Below the pieces are notes generated by a model that worked only from the letters and a program-made list of their open reading frames with translations, made no database searches and had not been told where the DNA came from. From assembly GCF_000855665.1 (NCBI RefSeq), contig NZ_JXSS01000076.1, forward strand, positions 1 to 51,323: a DNA stretch of 51,323 bases, read 5' to 3'. Of this stretch, positions 16,089 to 24,336 are shown one piece after another (position 1 is the first letter of the stretch; the number at the start of each line of letters is the position of its first letter). The position numbers were made by a program, and so were the translations under genes. The stretch comes from Lysobacter sp. A03. GTDB taxonomy: Bacteria; Pseudomonadota; Gammaproteobacteria; Xanthomonadales; Xanthomonadaceae.

Positions 16089-17459
16089 TCATGCCACCGG
16101 CCGCACCCGCGACGCCAGCGCCAGCCCGAGCACGGCCAGGCTGACCGTAATGGAGAATCCCGAGAGGTAGGCGGCCAGCGTGGAGCGCTCCAGCAGCAGT
16201 GCAAAAAGCGAGCCGCCCACGGCGAGCATGGTGGCGGTAAACAGCGCATCGCACAGCTGCAGCGCCGAGGCGTTGGCGCCCTGCCGCTCCGGCGGTGACA
16301 GCTCCAGGGTCAGGATCGACAGGCTCGGGTACACCGTGCCCATCCCCACGCCGGCGACGATCCAGCCGACCACGCCGACGGCGAGCGGCACCCAGGGCAG
16401 CACGGCCGCCGAAACGCCGAGCACCCCGACCAGCATCAGCGCCATGCCCGCGCGCAGGATCCGCTCCGGCACCGGCGCGCGCATCCGGCCACGATTCCAT
16501 GAACCCAGCGACCAGCCGAGCGCACCGATGGTCAAGGCCATCCCGGCGAGGGTGGGTGAGAGACCGCGCTCGCGCGTAAGCAGCAGCGGCAGGAACACCT
16601 CAGTACCGAAAAACGCCGAAGAGGCGATGCCGCGCAGCGCGATCACCGTCGGCAGACCGCGGGCCGCGCGCAGGGTGCCGGACGGCAACAACCGCAACAT
16701 GCTGGCCAGCAATCCCGCCAGCGATACCGCCATCAGTCCCAAGGCGATCCAGCCGCGCTGCTGGCCGGCGTAGCTGAGCAACAGGGCACTGCCGGCCGCG
16801 CCACCGGCGAGGACGATTCGCAGCCGGTTGTTGGCGCCCGAAGCGGGCGCGTGATCGGGCAGAGGGCCAATGCCGCGCAGAGGGGGCAGCACCATCGCCG
16901 CGGCCAGACCAGCCAGGACGGGCACCAGCAGGAACACCCAGCGCCAGCCAAGGAACTCCACGATGAGGCCGCTGAGCGCTGGCCCAACAATCGCCGGCAG
17001 CACCCACGCGGCGGCGAAGGCGGCAAAGATCCGCGCGCGCAGTTCCGGCGGATAGGCCCGCCCGACCACCACGTACAACGCCACCGACATCAGTCCGCCG
17101 CCGAAGCCCTGCACCACGCGGCCGAGCAGCAGCACCCACATCGTCGGCGCCAGCCCGGCCACGACCAGGCCGACAGCGAACCAGGCGATGCCGTGCTGCA
17201 GCGGCGCCCGGGGTCCGCGTCGATCCGCCCAGGGACCACTGGCCACCATTCCCACCACCGCGGCGGCAAGCGTGCTGCCAAATGCCATGGCGTAGAGCGG
17301 CAGCCCGTCGAGTGCCTGGGCGACCACCGGCATCGCCGTGGCCACCGCCAGCGCCTCGAACGCATACAACACGATGAGCGCTACCGACCCCACGGTGAGC
17401 GCGCGGTAGCGCGGAGCGAACAGGCTCTCCGAGTCGGGTACTTGAACCTCCGCTTTCAT
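16089..17459 (-). CDS. MFS transporter, EmrB/QacA-like drug exporter type
   Basis: A 456-residue major facilitator superfamily protein, probably with 12 to 14 membrane helices. Motif A is GPWADRRGPRAP between helices 2 and 3. The helix-4 region (VLLLGRVVQGFGGGLMSVAL) is the Arg/Gly-containing segment typical of H+-driven drug exporters, and motif C-like AAAWVLPAIVGPALSGLIVE follows in helix 5, a mark of antiporters. So an efflux role is likely, substrate unknown. The ATG at 17459 is preferred to the open-frame start at 17537 because it puts a short cytoplasmic N-terminus before helix 1. It is divergent from a second, unrelated MFS gene that starts at 17622, with 162 bp between them holding a TATAAT box. 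Confidence 0.87.
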   Translation of the reverse strand: MKAEVQVPDSESLFAPRYRALTVGSVALIVLYAFEALAVATAMPVVAQALDGLPLYAMAFGSTLAAAVVGMVASGPWADRRGPRAPLQHGIAWFAVGLVVAGLAPTMWVLLLGRVVQGFGGGLMSVALYVVVGRAYPPELRARIFAAFAAAWVLPAIVGPALSGLIVEFLGWRWVFLLVPVLAGLAAAMVLPPLRGIGPLPDHAPASGANNRLRIVLAGGAAGSALLLSYAGQQRGWIALGLMAVSLAGLLASMLRLLPSGTLRAARGLPTVIALRGIASSAFFGTEVFLPLLLTRERGLSPTLAGMALTIGALGWSLGSWNRGRMRAPVPERILRAGMALMLVGVLGVSAAVLPWVPLAVGVVGWIVAGVGMGTVYPSLSILTLELSPPERQGANASALQLCDALFTATMLAVGGSLFALLLERSTLAAYLSGFSITVSLAVLGLALASRVRPVA

Positions 17460-17582
17460 CCAGTGACTCGTCCTGCAGCAAGCGGCATCCGGGCGCCGAG
17501 CATAGAAGCCATGGCCGGTTGGGGGAAGCGCGCGCATGATCCAGACGGCTGGAAAAGCACGCTGATGCTGGACGGGCGCCGA

Positions 17583-17588
17583 TATAAT
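17583..17588 (+). promoter_or_regulatory. Perfect -10 box upstream of the CynX-type transporter gene
   Basis: TATAAT lies 34 bases before the ATG at 17622 on the plus strand, giving a predicted leader of about 27 bases. No good -35 is seen at 16-18 bp spacing (CGCTGA region), so an activator may be needed. Confidence 0.5.
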
Positions 17589-17621
17589 GCCGTTCGCGAT
17601 GGCGTGACCGCCTCGGCAGAA

Positions 17622-18935
17622 ATGCAGGCGCAGATGGCCCCTCTTCCCCCACCGGATCCTTCGTCGCGCCCTTCCGCGGTTGCCGAGGGAACGCGCCAGC
17701 CGTTATGGCGTGGACGCGGCCTGGTGCTGATCGCCATCGCCTTGTCCGCGCTCAACCTGCGCACCGCGGTCACCTCGCTGACGCCGCTGCTGGACCAGTT
17801 GGGCGAGACGTTCCAGTTCGGCGCGACCATGACCGGCGTTTTCGGCATCGTGCCGACGGCGGCGTTTGCGGTGTTCGGCGTCGCGACCCCCGCCATCGCC
17901 CATCGACTGGGGCTGGAGCGCACCGCGCTGCTGGCGATGCTGCTGGCGGCCATCGGCCTGCTCGGACGCGGCTTTGCCGAAGACACGACGCAGTTGCTGC
18001 TGACCTCGGCGATTGCGCTGTCGGGCATGGGCATCGGCAACGTCGTGCTGCCGCCGCTGGTCAAGCGTTACTTCGGCGACCGGGTGGGCGGCATCAGCGC
18101 GATGTACATCACCCTGCTGCAACTGGGCACGATACTGCCGGCGCTGGCCGCCGTGCCGGTGGCGAACGCGGTCGGCTGGCGGGGGTCGCTGGGAGCGTGG
18201 TCGCTGGTCGCGGTGGCTGCGGCGCTGCCCTGGGCGATCGTGCTGTACCAGGAACGCTACGGCCGCTCCGCGCAGGCCCGCGCGCTGGCCGCGATCCACG
18301 CCCGTTCGGTGGCCACCGGCGATGAGGCGCCGGAGTTTGTCGCGCCGCCGGCGTCGGGTCGGGTGTGGCGATCGCCTGTGGCCTGGGGCATGGCGCTGAT
18401 GTTCGGCATGACCTCGCTGGTCACCTATTCCATGTTCACCTGGCTGCCCAGGATCCTGACCGACGCCGGCGGCAGCGCGCTGCTGGGCGGCACCATGGTC
18501 GGCGTGTACTCGTCGCTCGGCCTGCTCAGCAGCTTCGTTATGCCGGTGGTGGCGGTGCGCATGGGCAATCCCTTCCCGGTGGTGCTCGCGTGCTGCGTGA
18601 TCCACGTGACCGCCTTCACCGGCCTGCTGCTGGCGCCAATGACGCTGACCCTGCTGTGGGTCGCGCTGCTCGGGCTGGGACCGAGCACATTTCCATTGGC
18701 GCTCACACTGATCAACCAGCGCACCCGCACACCCGCCGGCTCCACCGCCCTGTCGGGCTTCACACAGGGCCTGGGCTATGCCTTGAGCTGCGCCGGGCCG
18801 TTGCTGTTTGGCGTGTTGAACGAGATCAGCGGCGGTTGGCTGTGGCCGTTCGCCTTCCTGACCGGCGCGCTGGTGGTGCTGGCGTTCGGCGGCTACCTGG
18901 CGTGCAAGCCGCGGATGTTGGAAGACAGCTGGTAG
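17622..18935 (+). CDS. MFS transporter, CynX/NimT family
   Basis: A 437-residue major facilitator protein with about 12 hydrophobic helices. Typical of the cyanate/nitroimidazole (CynX/NimT) group are the first helix with LSALNLRTAVTSLTPLLDQL, the helix-4 block GMGIGNVVLPPLVKRYFGD and the second-half segment TPAGSTALSGFTQGLGYALS. Members move small anions such as cyanate or export drug-like compounds; the substrate here is unknown, and no cyanase gene is nearby. There are two in-frame ATGs, 17622 and 17634, and neither has a strong ribosome-binding site. It is divergent from the EmrB-like gene and convergent with the Mur ligase gene, whose stop lies 16 bases beyond this one. Confidence 0.87.
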   Translation: MQAQMAPLPPPDPSSRPSAVAEGTRQPLWRGRGLVLIAIALSALNLRTAVTSLTPLLDQLGETFQFGATMTGVFGIVPTAAFAVFGVATPAIAHRLGLERTALLAMLLAAIGLLGRGFAEDTTQLLLTSAIALSGMGIGNVVLPPLVKRYFGDRVGGISAMYITLLQLGTILPALAAVPVANAVGWRGSLGAWSLVAVAAALPWAIVLYQERYGRSAQARALAAIHARSVATGDEAPEFVAPPASGRVWRSPVAWGMALMFGMTSLVTYSMFTWLPRILTDAGGSALLGGTMVGVYSSLGLLSSFVMPVVAVRMGNPFPVVLACCVIHVTAFTGLLLAPMTLTLLWVALLGLGPSTFPLALTLINQRTRTPAGSTALSGFTQGLGYALSCAGPLLFGVLNEISGGWLWPFAFLTGALVVLAFGGYLACKPRMLEDSW

Positions 18936-18951
18936 CGGCCCGCCGATCCGG

Positions 18952-20685
18952 TCAGCCGGAGACGCCACCGTTGCCTTGCAACCACTCGATCAGTTGCGCG
19001 CGCGCGCTGAGGTTGTGCACCGGCAACACCAGCACGTCACCCGGCCGCGACCACGCCAGGATGGCCTGCGCCGCCTCGACCTCGGACAGGATCGTCTGCA
19101 GGCTCGCCTCGGACAGACCCTGCAGCAGCAACTGCTCGCGAAGGATCTCCGGCACCTCACCGGCGCGGCGACCGCGGATGTACCCGTCCAGATCCTTCAA
19201 CACGACCAGATCGGGCGCCACCGCTGCAGCGGTTCGGGCCAGGTCGCGGATGGCCTCGTCATCGCGGTTGCCGGCCTGGCCGAGCAACAGGCCAAGACGC
19301 GCACCGCGTTGCTGCCGCAGCCGCGCGGCAACGGCCAGTAGGCCGGCCAGGCCGTCCGGATTGTGGGCGTAATCAAGCAGGATGTCGGCACCGCGGATGT
19401 GCCAGCGCTCCAGACGGCCGGGATTGTCCTTGCGCGTGCCGCCGAACTGCATCAGCACGGCTGCAATCGCCTGCGCTGATACGCCTTGAGTGGCCGCCAG
19501 CAACGCCGCCCCGGCCAGGTTGGCGATGTTGTAGCGCGCGCTGCCTTCCAGGGTCAGCGGCATCTCGGCGACCTTACCGAGGCGGTGCCGCTGGCCATCC
19601 ACACTGAGTGTGAGGACACCGGCATCCACGCCACAGGTCGCGCCGCCGCGCTGGCGATGCGCCACCAGGACCGGATTGCCGTCGTCCAGCGAGAACCAGG
19701 CGGGCGCACACGCGAGCGATGCGGATTTCTCCACCAGCAATGGATCGTCGGCATTGAGCACCAGCACGCCATCGGCGTGCACGGCCCGGGCGACGACCAG
19801 CTTGGCATCGGCGAGGTCGGACAGGTCGTGCACGCCGTACTCGCCGAAATGGTCGGCGCTGACGTTGGTCACCAACGCGGCGTTGGCACGCTGCACGGCG
19901 AGACCCCGGCGAAGGATGCCCCCGCGCGCGGTCTCCAGAATCGCTGCCTGCACGCGGGTATCGCGCAGCACACGCCGGGCGCCGTTGGGACCGGAGTAGT
20001 CCCCCTGGGCTACGCACTCGTGGCCGACAAACACGCCGTCGGTGCAGTTGAAGCCCGCGGTCCTTCCCGCATGCGCGAACAGCGCCGCGAGCAGGCGCAC
20101 GCTCGTGGTCTTGCCATTGGAACCGGTCACCAGCACGGTGGGGATGTCGTGCAGATCGGCACAGCCCGCATCGGCTGGCAGCGCGTCCAGCGCCCAGGTG
20201 CGACCGCCCTCCCCGGCACCCAGTGTCAGGCCGTCATCATCGAAGAACGCCGGCAGTCCGCGCGCGCTGGCCGCCTGCATCAGGGCCATCGCACGCGGAT
20301 TGGATTCGTCTGCGGCGAGGCGCAGCAGCGTGTGCCCGGCGAGCTCGTCGTCCCAACTCGCCGGATGGCCGGGTGCATGCGGCAGTGCGCAGTGTGCGAC
20401 GTTGGGGGCGACCCGCTGCCATGCCCACTCGTTGACCTCGGTGGCGGTGTAGAGCATGTCCTGGGGCGCGGCCATCGCCAGCGCGGCGCCGGCCTGGTGG
20501 ATATGGACGACCAACTCCGCATCGGGCCAGCCCAGACGAGCGCGCATGGTCCGCACACCGCTGGCCCAGTCCGCGCAGACCGTGGGCGAGGTTTCGAACA
20601 CCTCCAGCACCGCGCCGCAACCGGCGAAGTACAGGTTCGGCCCGGTCAGCCGACGCGAGCTGTCGAACAGCTCGTCGACCGGCAC
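18952..20685 (-). CDS. Stand-alone Mur-type ligase in the cyanophycin operon
   Basis: A 577-residue ATP-dependent amide ligase of the Mur fold, last gene of the cyanophycin operon. The N-terminal ~180 residues (RRLTGPNLYFAGCGAVLEVF onwards) look related to the N-domain of cyanophycin synthetase and contain no ATP-grasp motifs. Then comes the Mur centre: P-loop GSNGKTTS at 188-195, ETARGGILRRGL, NVSADHFGEYGVHD, LNADDPLLVE. The C-terminal Mur domain has DYAHNPDGLAGLL and LGQAGNRDDEAIRDLA. In CphA the Mur part adds arginine to aspartate side chains, so this enzyme presumably ligates an amino acid to a related acceptor. Start: GTG at 20685. A CTG at 20703 that overlaps the cphA stop has a far better Shine-Dalgarno (GGAG, 5 bp) and may be the true start, adding six residues. 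Confidence 0.85.
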   Translation of the reverse strand: MPVDELFDSSRRLTGPNLYFAGCGAVLEVFETSPTVCADWASGVRTMRARLGWPDAELVVHIHQAGAALAMAAPQDMLYTATEVNEWAWQRVAPNVAHCALPHAPGHPASWDDELAGHTLLRLAADESNPRAMALMQAASARGLPAFFDDDGLTLGAGEGGRTWALDALPADAGCADLHDIPTVLVTGSNGKTTSVRLLAALFAHAGRTAGFNCTDGVFVGHECVAQGDYSGPNGARRVLRDTRVQAAILETARGGILRRGLAVQRANAALVTNVSADHFGEYGVHDLSDLADAKLVVARAVHADGVLVLNADDPLLVEKSASLACAPAWFSLDDGNPVLVAHRQRGGATCGVDAGVLTLSVDGQRHRLGKVAEMPLTLEGSARYNIANLAGAALLAATQGVSAQAIAAVLMQFGGTRKDNPGRLERWHIRGADILLDYAHNPDGLAGLLAVAARLRQQRGARLGLLLGQAGNRDDEAIRDLARTAAAVAPDLVVLKDLDGYIRGRRAGEVPEILREQLLLQGLSEASLQTILSEVEAAQAILAWSRPGDVLVLPVHNLSARAQLIEWLQGNGGVSG

Positions 20686-20699
20686 CGGCGGGACGGCGT

Positions 20700-23489
20700 T
20701 CAGTCGTTCTCCTCGCGTGCCAGGCGCACACCGCGCTCATCGCGCACCAGATCCTCGTAGTCGGCCAGCGAGGTGGGCGTGGATTCATTGGCGGCTTCAG
20801 CCGTCACCGGCACCTCGAGCCTGGGCGGCGCCGACGTCTCAGCTTCGGGCTGGAACTTGATGACCTGCTTCCACGAGCGCACCAGCGCATCGGCGAAGAT
20901 CAGCACCAGATCGCCGGGCTCGCTCATCCGCAGCGCGGCGTCGATCGCGGCCTGCTCCTCGTTGATGATGCTGACCTGCGCCTCGTCCACACCCTGGGCG
21001 AACAGTGCCTTGGCGAGAATGCGTGGCACCTCGTCCCCATCGCGGCCGCGCAGGTTGTCGTCGCGGCGGCAGATGTAGTGGTCGAAGCGGCCGGCAACCG
21101 CGTCGGCGATCGCGCGCAGGTCCTCATCGCGGCGGTCGCCCGGACCGGCAACCACCACGATGCGTCGTCCGCCCACTTCCATGCGCTGGGCCAGGTCGGC
21201 CATCGCGCCGACCGCGTGCGCGTTGTGGGCGTAGTCGAAAATCACCTTGAAGGGATGCTCGGCGAACACGTTCATCCGCCCCGGTGCCTGGAAGAACGTG
21301 GTGTCGAACGTGCGCAGTCCCTGGCGGATGGCGTCGAGCTTGATGCCCATCGAGAACGCCATCGCGGCGGCGAACATCGCGTTCTGCACGTTGTGCATCG
21401 CCCGACCTTCCAGCGTCGCCGGCACCAGGTGCGTCCACAGCAACGGGATGTGGCTGCCCTTGTCGTACAGGGTGATCATCTGGCCGTTGATGCCGGCCTC
21501 CAGCGCGCACGCCCGGCCACCGGCGCGGATGTGCTCGCGCACCAGCGGGTGCTGCGGGTTGGTGGTGACGTAGCAGATGGTGGCGGCATCGGTGTAGGCC
21601 GCCATCTTCAGCACCATCGGATCATCGGCGTTGAGCACAGCACAATCGCGCGCAACCTCGGCGACGATGCGCTTGACCTCGGCCAGCTGGTCGAGGGTGT
21701 CGATGCCCTTCATCCCGAGGTGGTCGGCGGCGACGTTGAGCACCGCGCCGACGTCCACGTAGGGCACGCCCATTCCGGCCCGCAACAGACCGCCGCGGGC
21801 GACCTCCAGCACCGCCATGTCGATGTGCGGATCGGCCAGCACCATGCGGGTGGAGACCGGGCCGGTCATGTCCCCTTCCACCGTGCGCTGGCCGTCGATG
21901 TAGACGCCATCGGTGGTGGTCAGCCCGGGGGTATAACCCGCCATCTTGGTGATGTGGGCGAGCATGCGCGCGGTGGTGGTCTTGCCGTTGGTGCCGGTGA
22001 CCGCCGCGATCGGCACCCGCGACGGCGAGCCGGGCGGGAACAGCATGTCGACGACCGGGCCGGCGACATCGCGCGCCACGCCTTCGCTGGGCGCGACGTG
22101 CATGCGGAAACCCGGCGCGGCGTTGACCTCGCAGATGCCGCCGCCATCGCTCTTGTAGCTCTCGGCGATGTTCTCGGTGAGAAAATCCACCCCGCCCACG
22201 TCCAGTCCGATCGCCTGCACGGCACGCACCGCCATGTCGCGGTTGTCGGGATGGATGATGTCGGTGACATCGGTGGCGGTGCCGCCGGTGGACAGGTTGC
22301 CGGTGGAGCGCAGGTACACCACCTCGTCGACGGCCGGCACCGAGGCGGAGGTGTAGCCCACGCGCTCCAGCATCGTCAGCGCCTGCGCGTCCAGCTCCAG
22401 CCGGGTAAGCACCTTCTCGTGACCGACGCCACGACGCGGGTCCGCGTTGACGATTTCCACCAGTTGCGCGATGTCATGGTGCCCGTCGCCGATCACGTGG
22501 CCGGGCGTGCGCCGGGTCGCGGCGACCAGCTCGCCGTTGATCACGAGCAGGCGGTGGTCGTCGCCGGGGACAAAGGTCTCCACGATCACCGAACGCGAGA
22601 CGGCCTGGGCCAGATGGAAGCCTGCAAGTACCTCGTCGTCGTTCATCAATCGGATCGAAATGCCGCGGCCGTGGTTGCCGTTGTAGGGCTTGGTCACGAC
22701 CGGATAGCCGATGCGACGGGCGGCCCGGAGCGCCATCTCCTCGGTCTGGACCAGCTCCTGGCGAGGCACCGGCAGGCCAAGCGCGCCGAGGATCTGGTTG
22801 GTCTCGTCCTTGTCCCCGGCCAGCTCGACTGCGATGTGCGAAGTCTTGCCGGTCACGGTCGCCTGGATGCGCTGCTGGTACTTGCCGTAGCCCAGCTGGA
22901 CCAGCGAGTGATCGTTCAGGCGCATCCAGGGGATGTCGCGCGCCTGGGCGGCAGCGACGATCGCGCTGGTGGAAGGACCCAGCGCCCGGCGCTGGGCGAA
23001 GCGGATGAATTCGTCGCGCGCCGAGGACCATTCCCAGCCGTCGGGAAGGATGCCCGCGGTCTGCAGTTCCGCCGGCAGCAGCGAGGTCAGCAGGCGCATC
23101 GCCAACTCGCCGGCTTCCAGGCCCTCATCCTTCTGCATGTACTCGTACACCACCGAATACACGCCTGGCTCGCCGGTGCCGCGGGTCTTGCCGAAGGTCA
23201 CATCGGCACCCGCAACGTTCTGCAGTTCGATCGCGACATGCTCGAGCACATGCCCCAGCCACGTGCCCTCGTCCTCGCGCAGGCGGCGCACGAAACCGCC
23301 GGGTTCCCGGTAGGAACAGCCGTGCTCGTCCAGTCCCGGCAGTGCCGCCACCAGGCCGTCGATGAAGCCGGCGCCGAGCCGGACGGTCGGCCATGCCTCC
23401 AGTACGCCCAGATCGAGCTCCAGACGGATGACCGGGAAGTGCGCGTACAACGACGGGCCGAGGAAAACCGAACGATTGCGGATCCGCAT
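20700..23489 (-). CDS. cphA: Cyanophycin synthetase CphA
   Basis: A full-length cyanophycin synthetase of 929 residues. It makes multi-L-arginyl-poly-L-aspartate, a nitrogen, carbon and energy store, from Asp, Arg and ATP. Domains in order: an N-terminal domain at about 1-160 (RNRSVFLGPSLYAHFPVIRL); an ATP-grasp domain at about 210-480 that extends the Asp backbone, with VVTKPYNGNHGRGISIRL and ICEVNAAPGFRMH; and a Mur-type domain from about 490 that adds Arg to the side chains, with P-loop GTNGKTTTA, VLNVAADHLGMKGIDTL and FDYAHNAHAVGAM. All core motifs are intact. ATG 23489 has GAGG upstream; the open frame to 23747 overlaps cphB and is not used. It lies four bases after the cphB stop and is followed directly by the Mur ligase gene. 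The C-terminal ~50 residues are acidic and beyond the usual end. Confidence 0.97.
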   Translation of the reverse strand: MRIRNRSVFLGPSLYAHFPVIRLELDLGVLEAWPTVRLGAGFIDGLVAALPGLDEHGCSYREPGGFVRRLREDEGTWLGHVLEHVAIELQNVAGADVTFGKTRGTGEPGVYSVVYEYMQKDEGLEAGELAMRLLTSLLPAELQTAGILPDGWEWSSARDEFIRFAQRRALGPSTSAIVAAAQARDIPWMRLNDHSLVQLGYGKYQQRIQATVTGKTSHIAVELAGDKDETNQILGALGLPVPRQELVQTEEMALRAARRIGYPVVTKPYNGNHGRGISIRLMNDDEVLAGFHLAQAVSRSVIVETFVPGDDHRLLVINGELVAATRRTPGHVIGDGHHDIAQLVEIVNADPRRGVGHEKVLTRLELDAQALTMLERVGYTSASVPAVDEVVYLRSTGNLSTGGTATDVTDIIHPDNRDMAVRAVQAIGLDVGGVDFLTENIAESYKSDGGGICEVNAAPGFRMHVAPSEGVARDVAGPVVDMLFPPGSPSRVPIAAVTGTNGKTTTARMLAHITKMAGYTPGLTTTDGVYIDGQRTVEGDMTGPVSTRMVLADPHIDMAVLEVARGGLLRAGMGVPYVDVGAVLNVAADHLGMKGIDTLDQLAEVKRIVAEVARDCAVLNADDPMVLKMAAYTDAATICYVTTNPQHPLVREHIRAGGRACALEAGINGQMITLYDKGSHIPLLWTHLVPATLEGRAMHNVQNAMFAAAMAFSMGIKLDAIRQGLRTFDTTFFQAPGRMNVFAEHPFKVIFDYAHNAHAVGAMADLAQRMEVGGRRIVVVAGPGDRRDEDLRAIADAVAGRFDHYICRRDDNLRGRDGDEVPRILAKALFAQGVDEAQVSIINEEQAAIDAALRMSEPGDLVLIFADALVRSWKQVIKFQPEAETSAPPRLEVPVTAEAANESTPTSLADYEDLVRDERGVRLAREEND

Positions 23490-23493
23490 GGGG

Positions 23494-24336
23494 TTACCTC
23501 TTCTGGCGAGCCAACCGGCCGGCCGAGGCCTGGCGGGTACTGAGATGGAAGGTGTTGCCCGCGACGAGCTGGTGTAGGACCAGGCCCAGCATGGAGACCG
23601 GCTGCCCCTCGTCCACCACATCCATCGAGGTGAAGCTGATGTCGCTGGCATCCAGCACGGTAATGCCACCGCTGCCCTCGACTTCCAGCACGTTGTCGGG
23701 GCCGATGAAGGCCGCGGTGTCCTCGTCCAGGCCGAGGCCAACGGCAAACGGGTTGTACGCCAACGCTGTCATCAACCGGCCCATCCGGTCCCGCTCACGA
23801 AAGTGCTGGTCAATAACGAACCGGTTGGTCAGGCCCAGCCCCGGCGCCAGGCGAACACCCCCCGCGATGGCAGTGGGGCCCTCCTCGCCGAAGGCGATCA
23901 TGTGCTCGCTGATGAAGCTCGCACCCGCGCTGGTACCGGCGACATGCACCCCCTCTGCATTGCGCAGGCGGATGAGTTTGGCCACTGGCGTGCCGCCCAC
24001 GATCGTCGACAGGCGCAACTGGTTGCCGCCGGTCATGAAGATGCCACTGGCCTGGGCAATGCGTTCCAGCCGTGACGGCTCGTTGCAGTCGCGGCGGGTG
24101 TCAAAGTCGATCGTGGTCACCCGCGCGGCGCCCAGCTCGGAGAACAACGCCTCGTAGCGCTCGCCCGTTTCCACCAGGCGACTGGCAGTCGGCAACACGA
24201 CGATGTCGGCCTCATCGCCGCCGCACAGGTCGACGAACCGCTTCAGTATCTGCGGATTGCTTTCCTTCTCTTCGCCACCCCCGATCGGGATGATCCAGCC
24301 GCGGTCGGCGCCATCGGGCACGGGACTGGGGCACAT
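23494..24336 (-). CDS. cphB: Cyanophycinase CphB
   Basis: A 280-residue serine peptidase of family S51, specific for cyanophycin, which it cuts to beta-Asp-Arg dipeptides. The nucleophile lies in GTSAGAS (Ser136). GIFMTGGNQLRL (98-109) and VIDQHFRERDRMGRLMTAL are family marks, and LDEDTAAFIG follows. There is no signal peptide, so it is cytoplasmic and acts on stored polymer. The start ATG overlaps the last base of the iadA stop (TGATG), and cphA starts four bases after its own stop, so synthesis and breakdown genes are cotranslated. Control must then be at enzyme or substrate level, or through internal promoters I do not see. Confidence 0.96.
   Translation of the reverse strand: MCPSPVPDGADRGWIIPIGGGEEKESNPQILKRFVDLCGGDEADIVVLPTASRLVETGERYEALFSELGAARVTTIDFDTRRDCNEPSRLERIAQASGIFMTGGNQLRLSTIVGGTPVAKLIRLRNAEGVHVAGTSAGASFISEHMIAFGEEGPTAIAGGVRLAPGLGLTNRFVIDQHFRERDRMGRLMTALAYNPFAVGLGLDEDTAAFIGPDNVLEVEGSGGITVLDASDISFTSMDVVDEGQPVSMLGLVLHQLVAGNTFHLSTRQASAGRLARQKR

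Noticed and set aside
21078-23543. An 821-codon open frame on the plus strand opposite cphA
   Set aside because: It is antisense to the strongly conserved cphA; the protein is His/Val/Arg/Gln-rich without domains. Long antisense frames are common in such GC-rich DNA.
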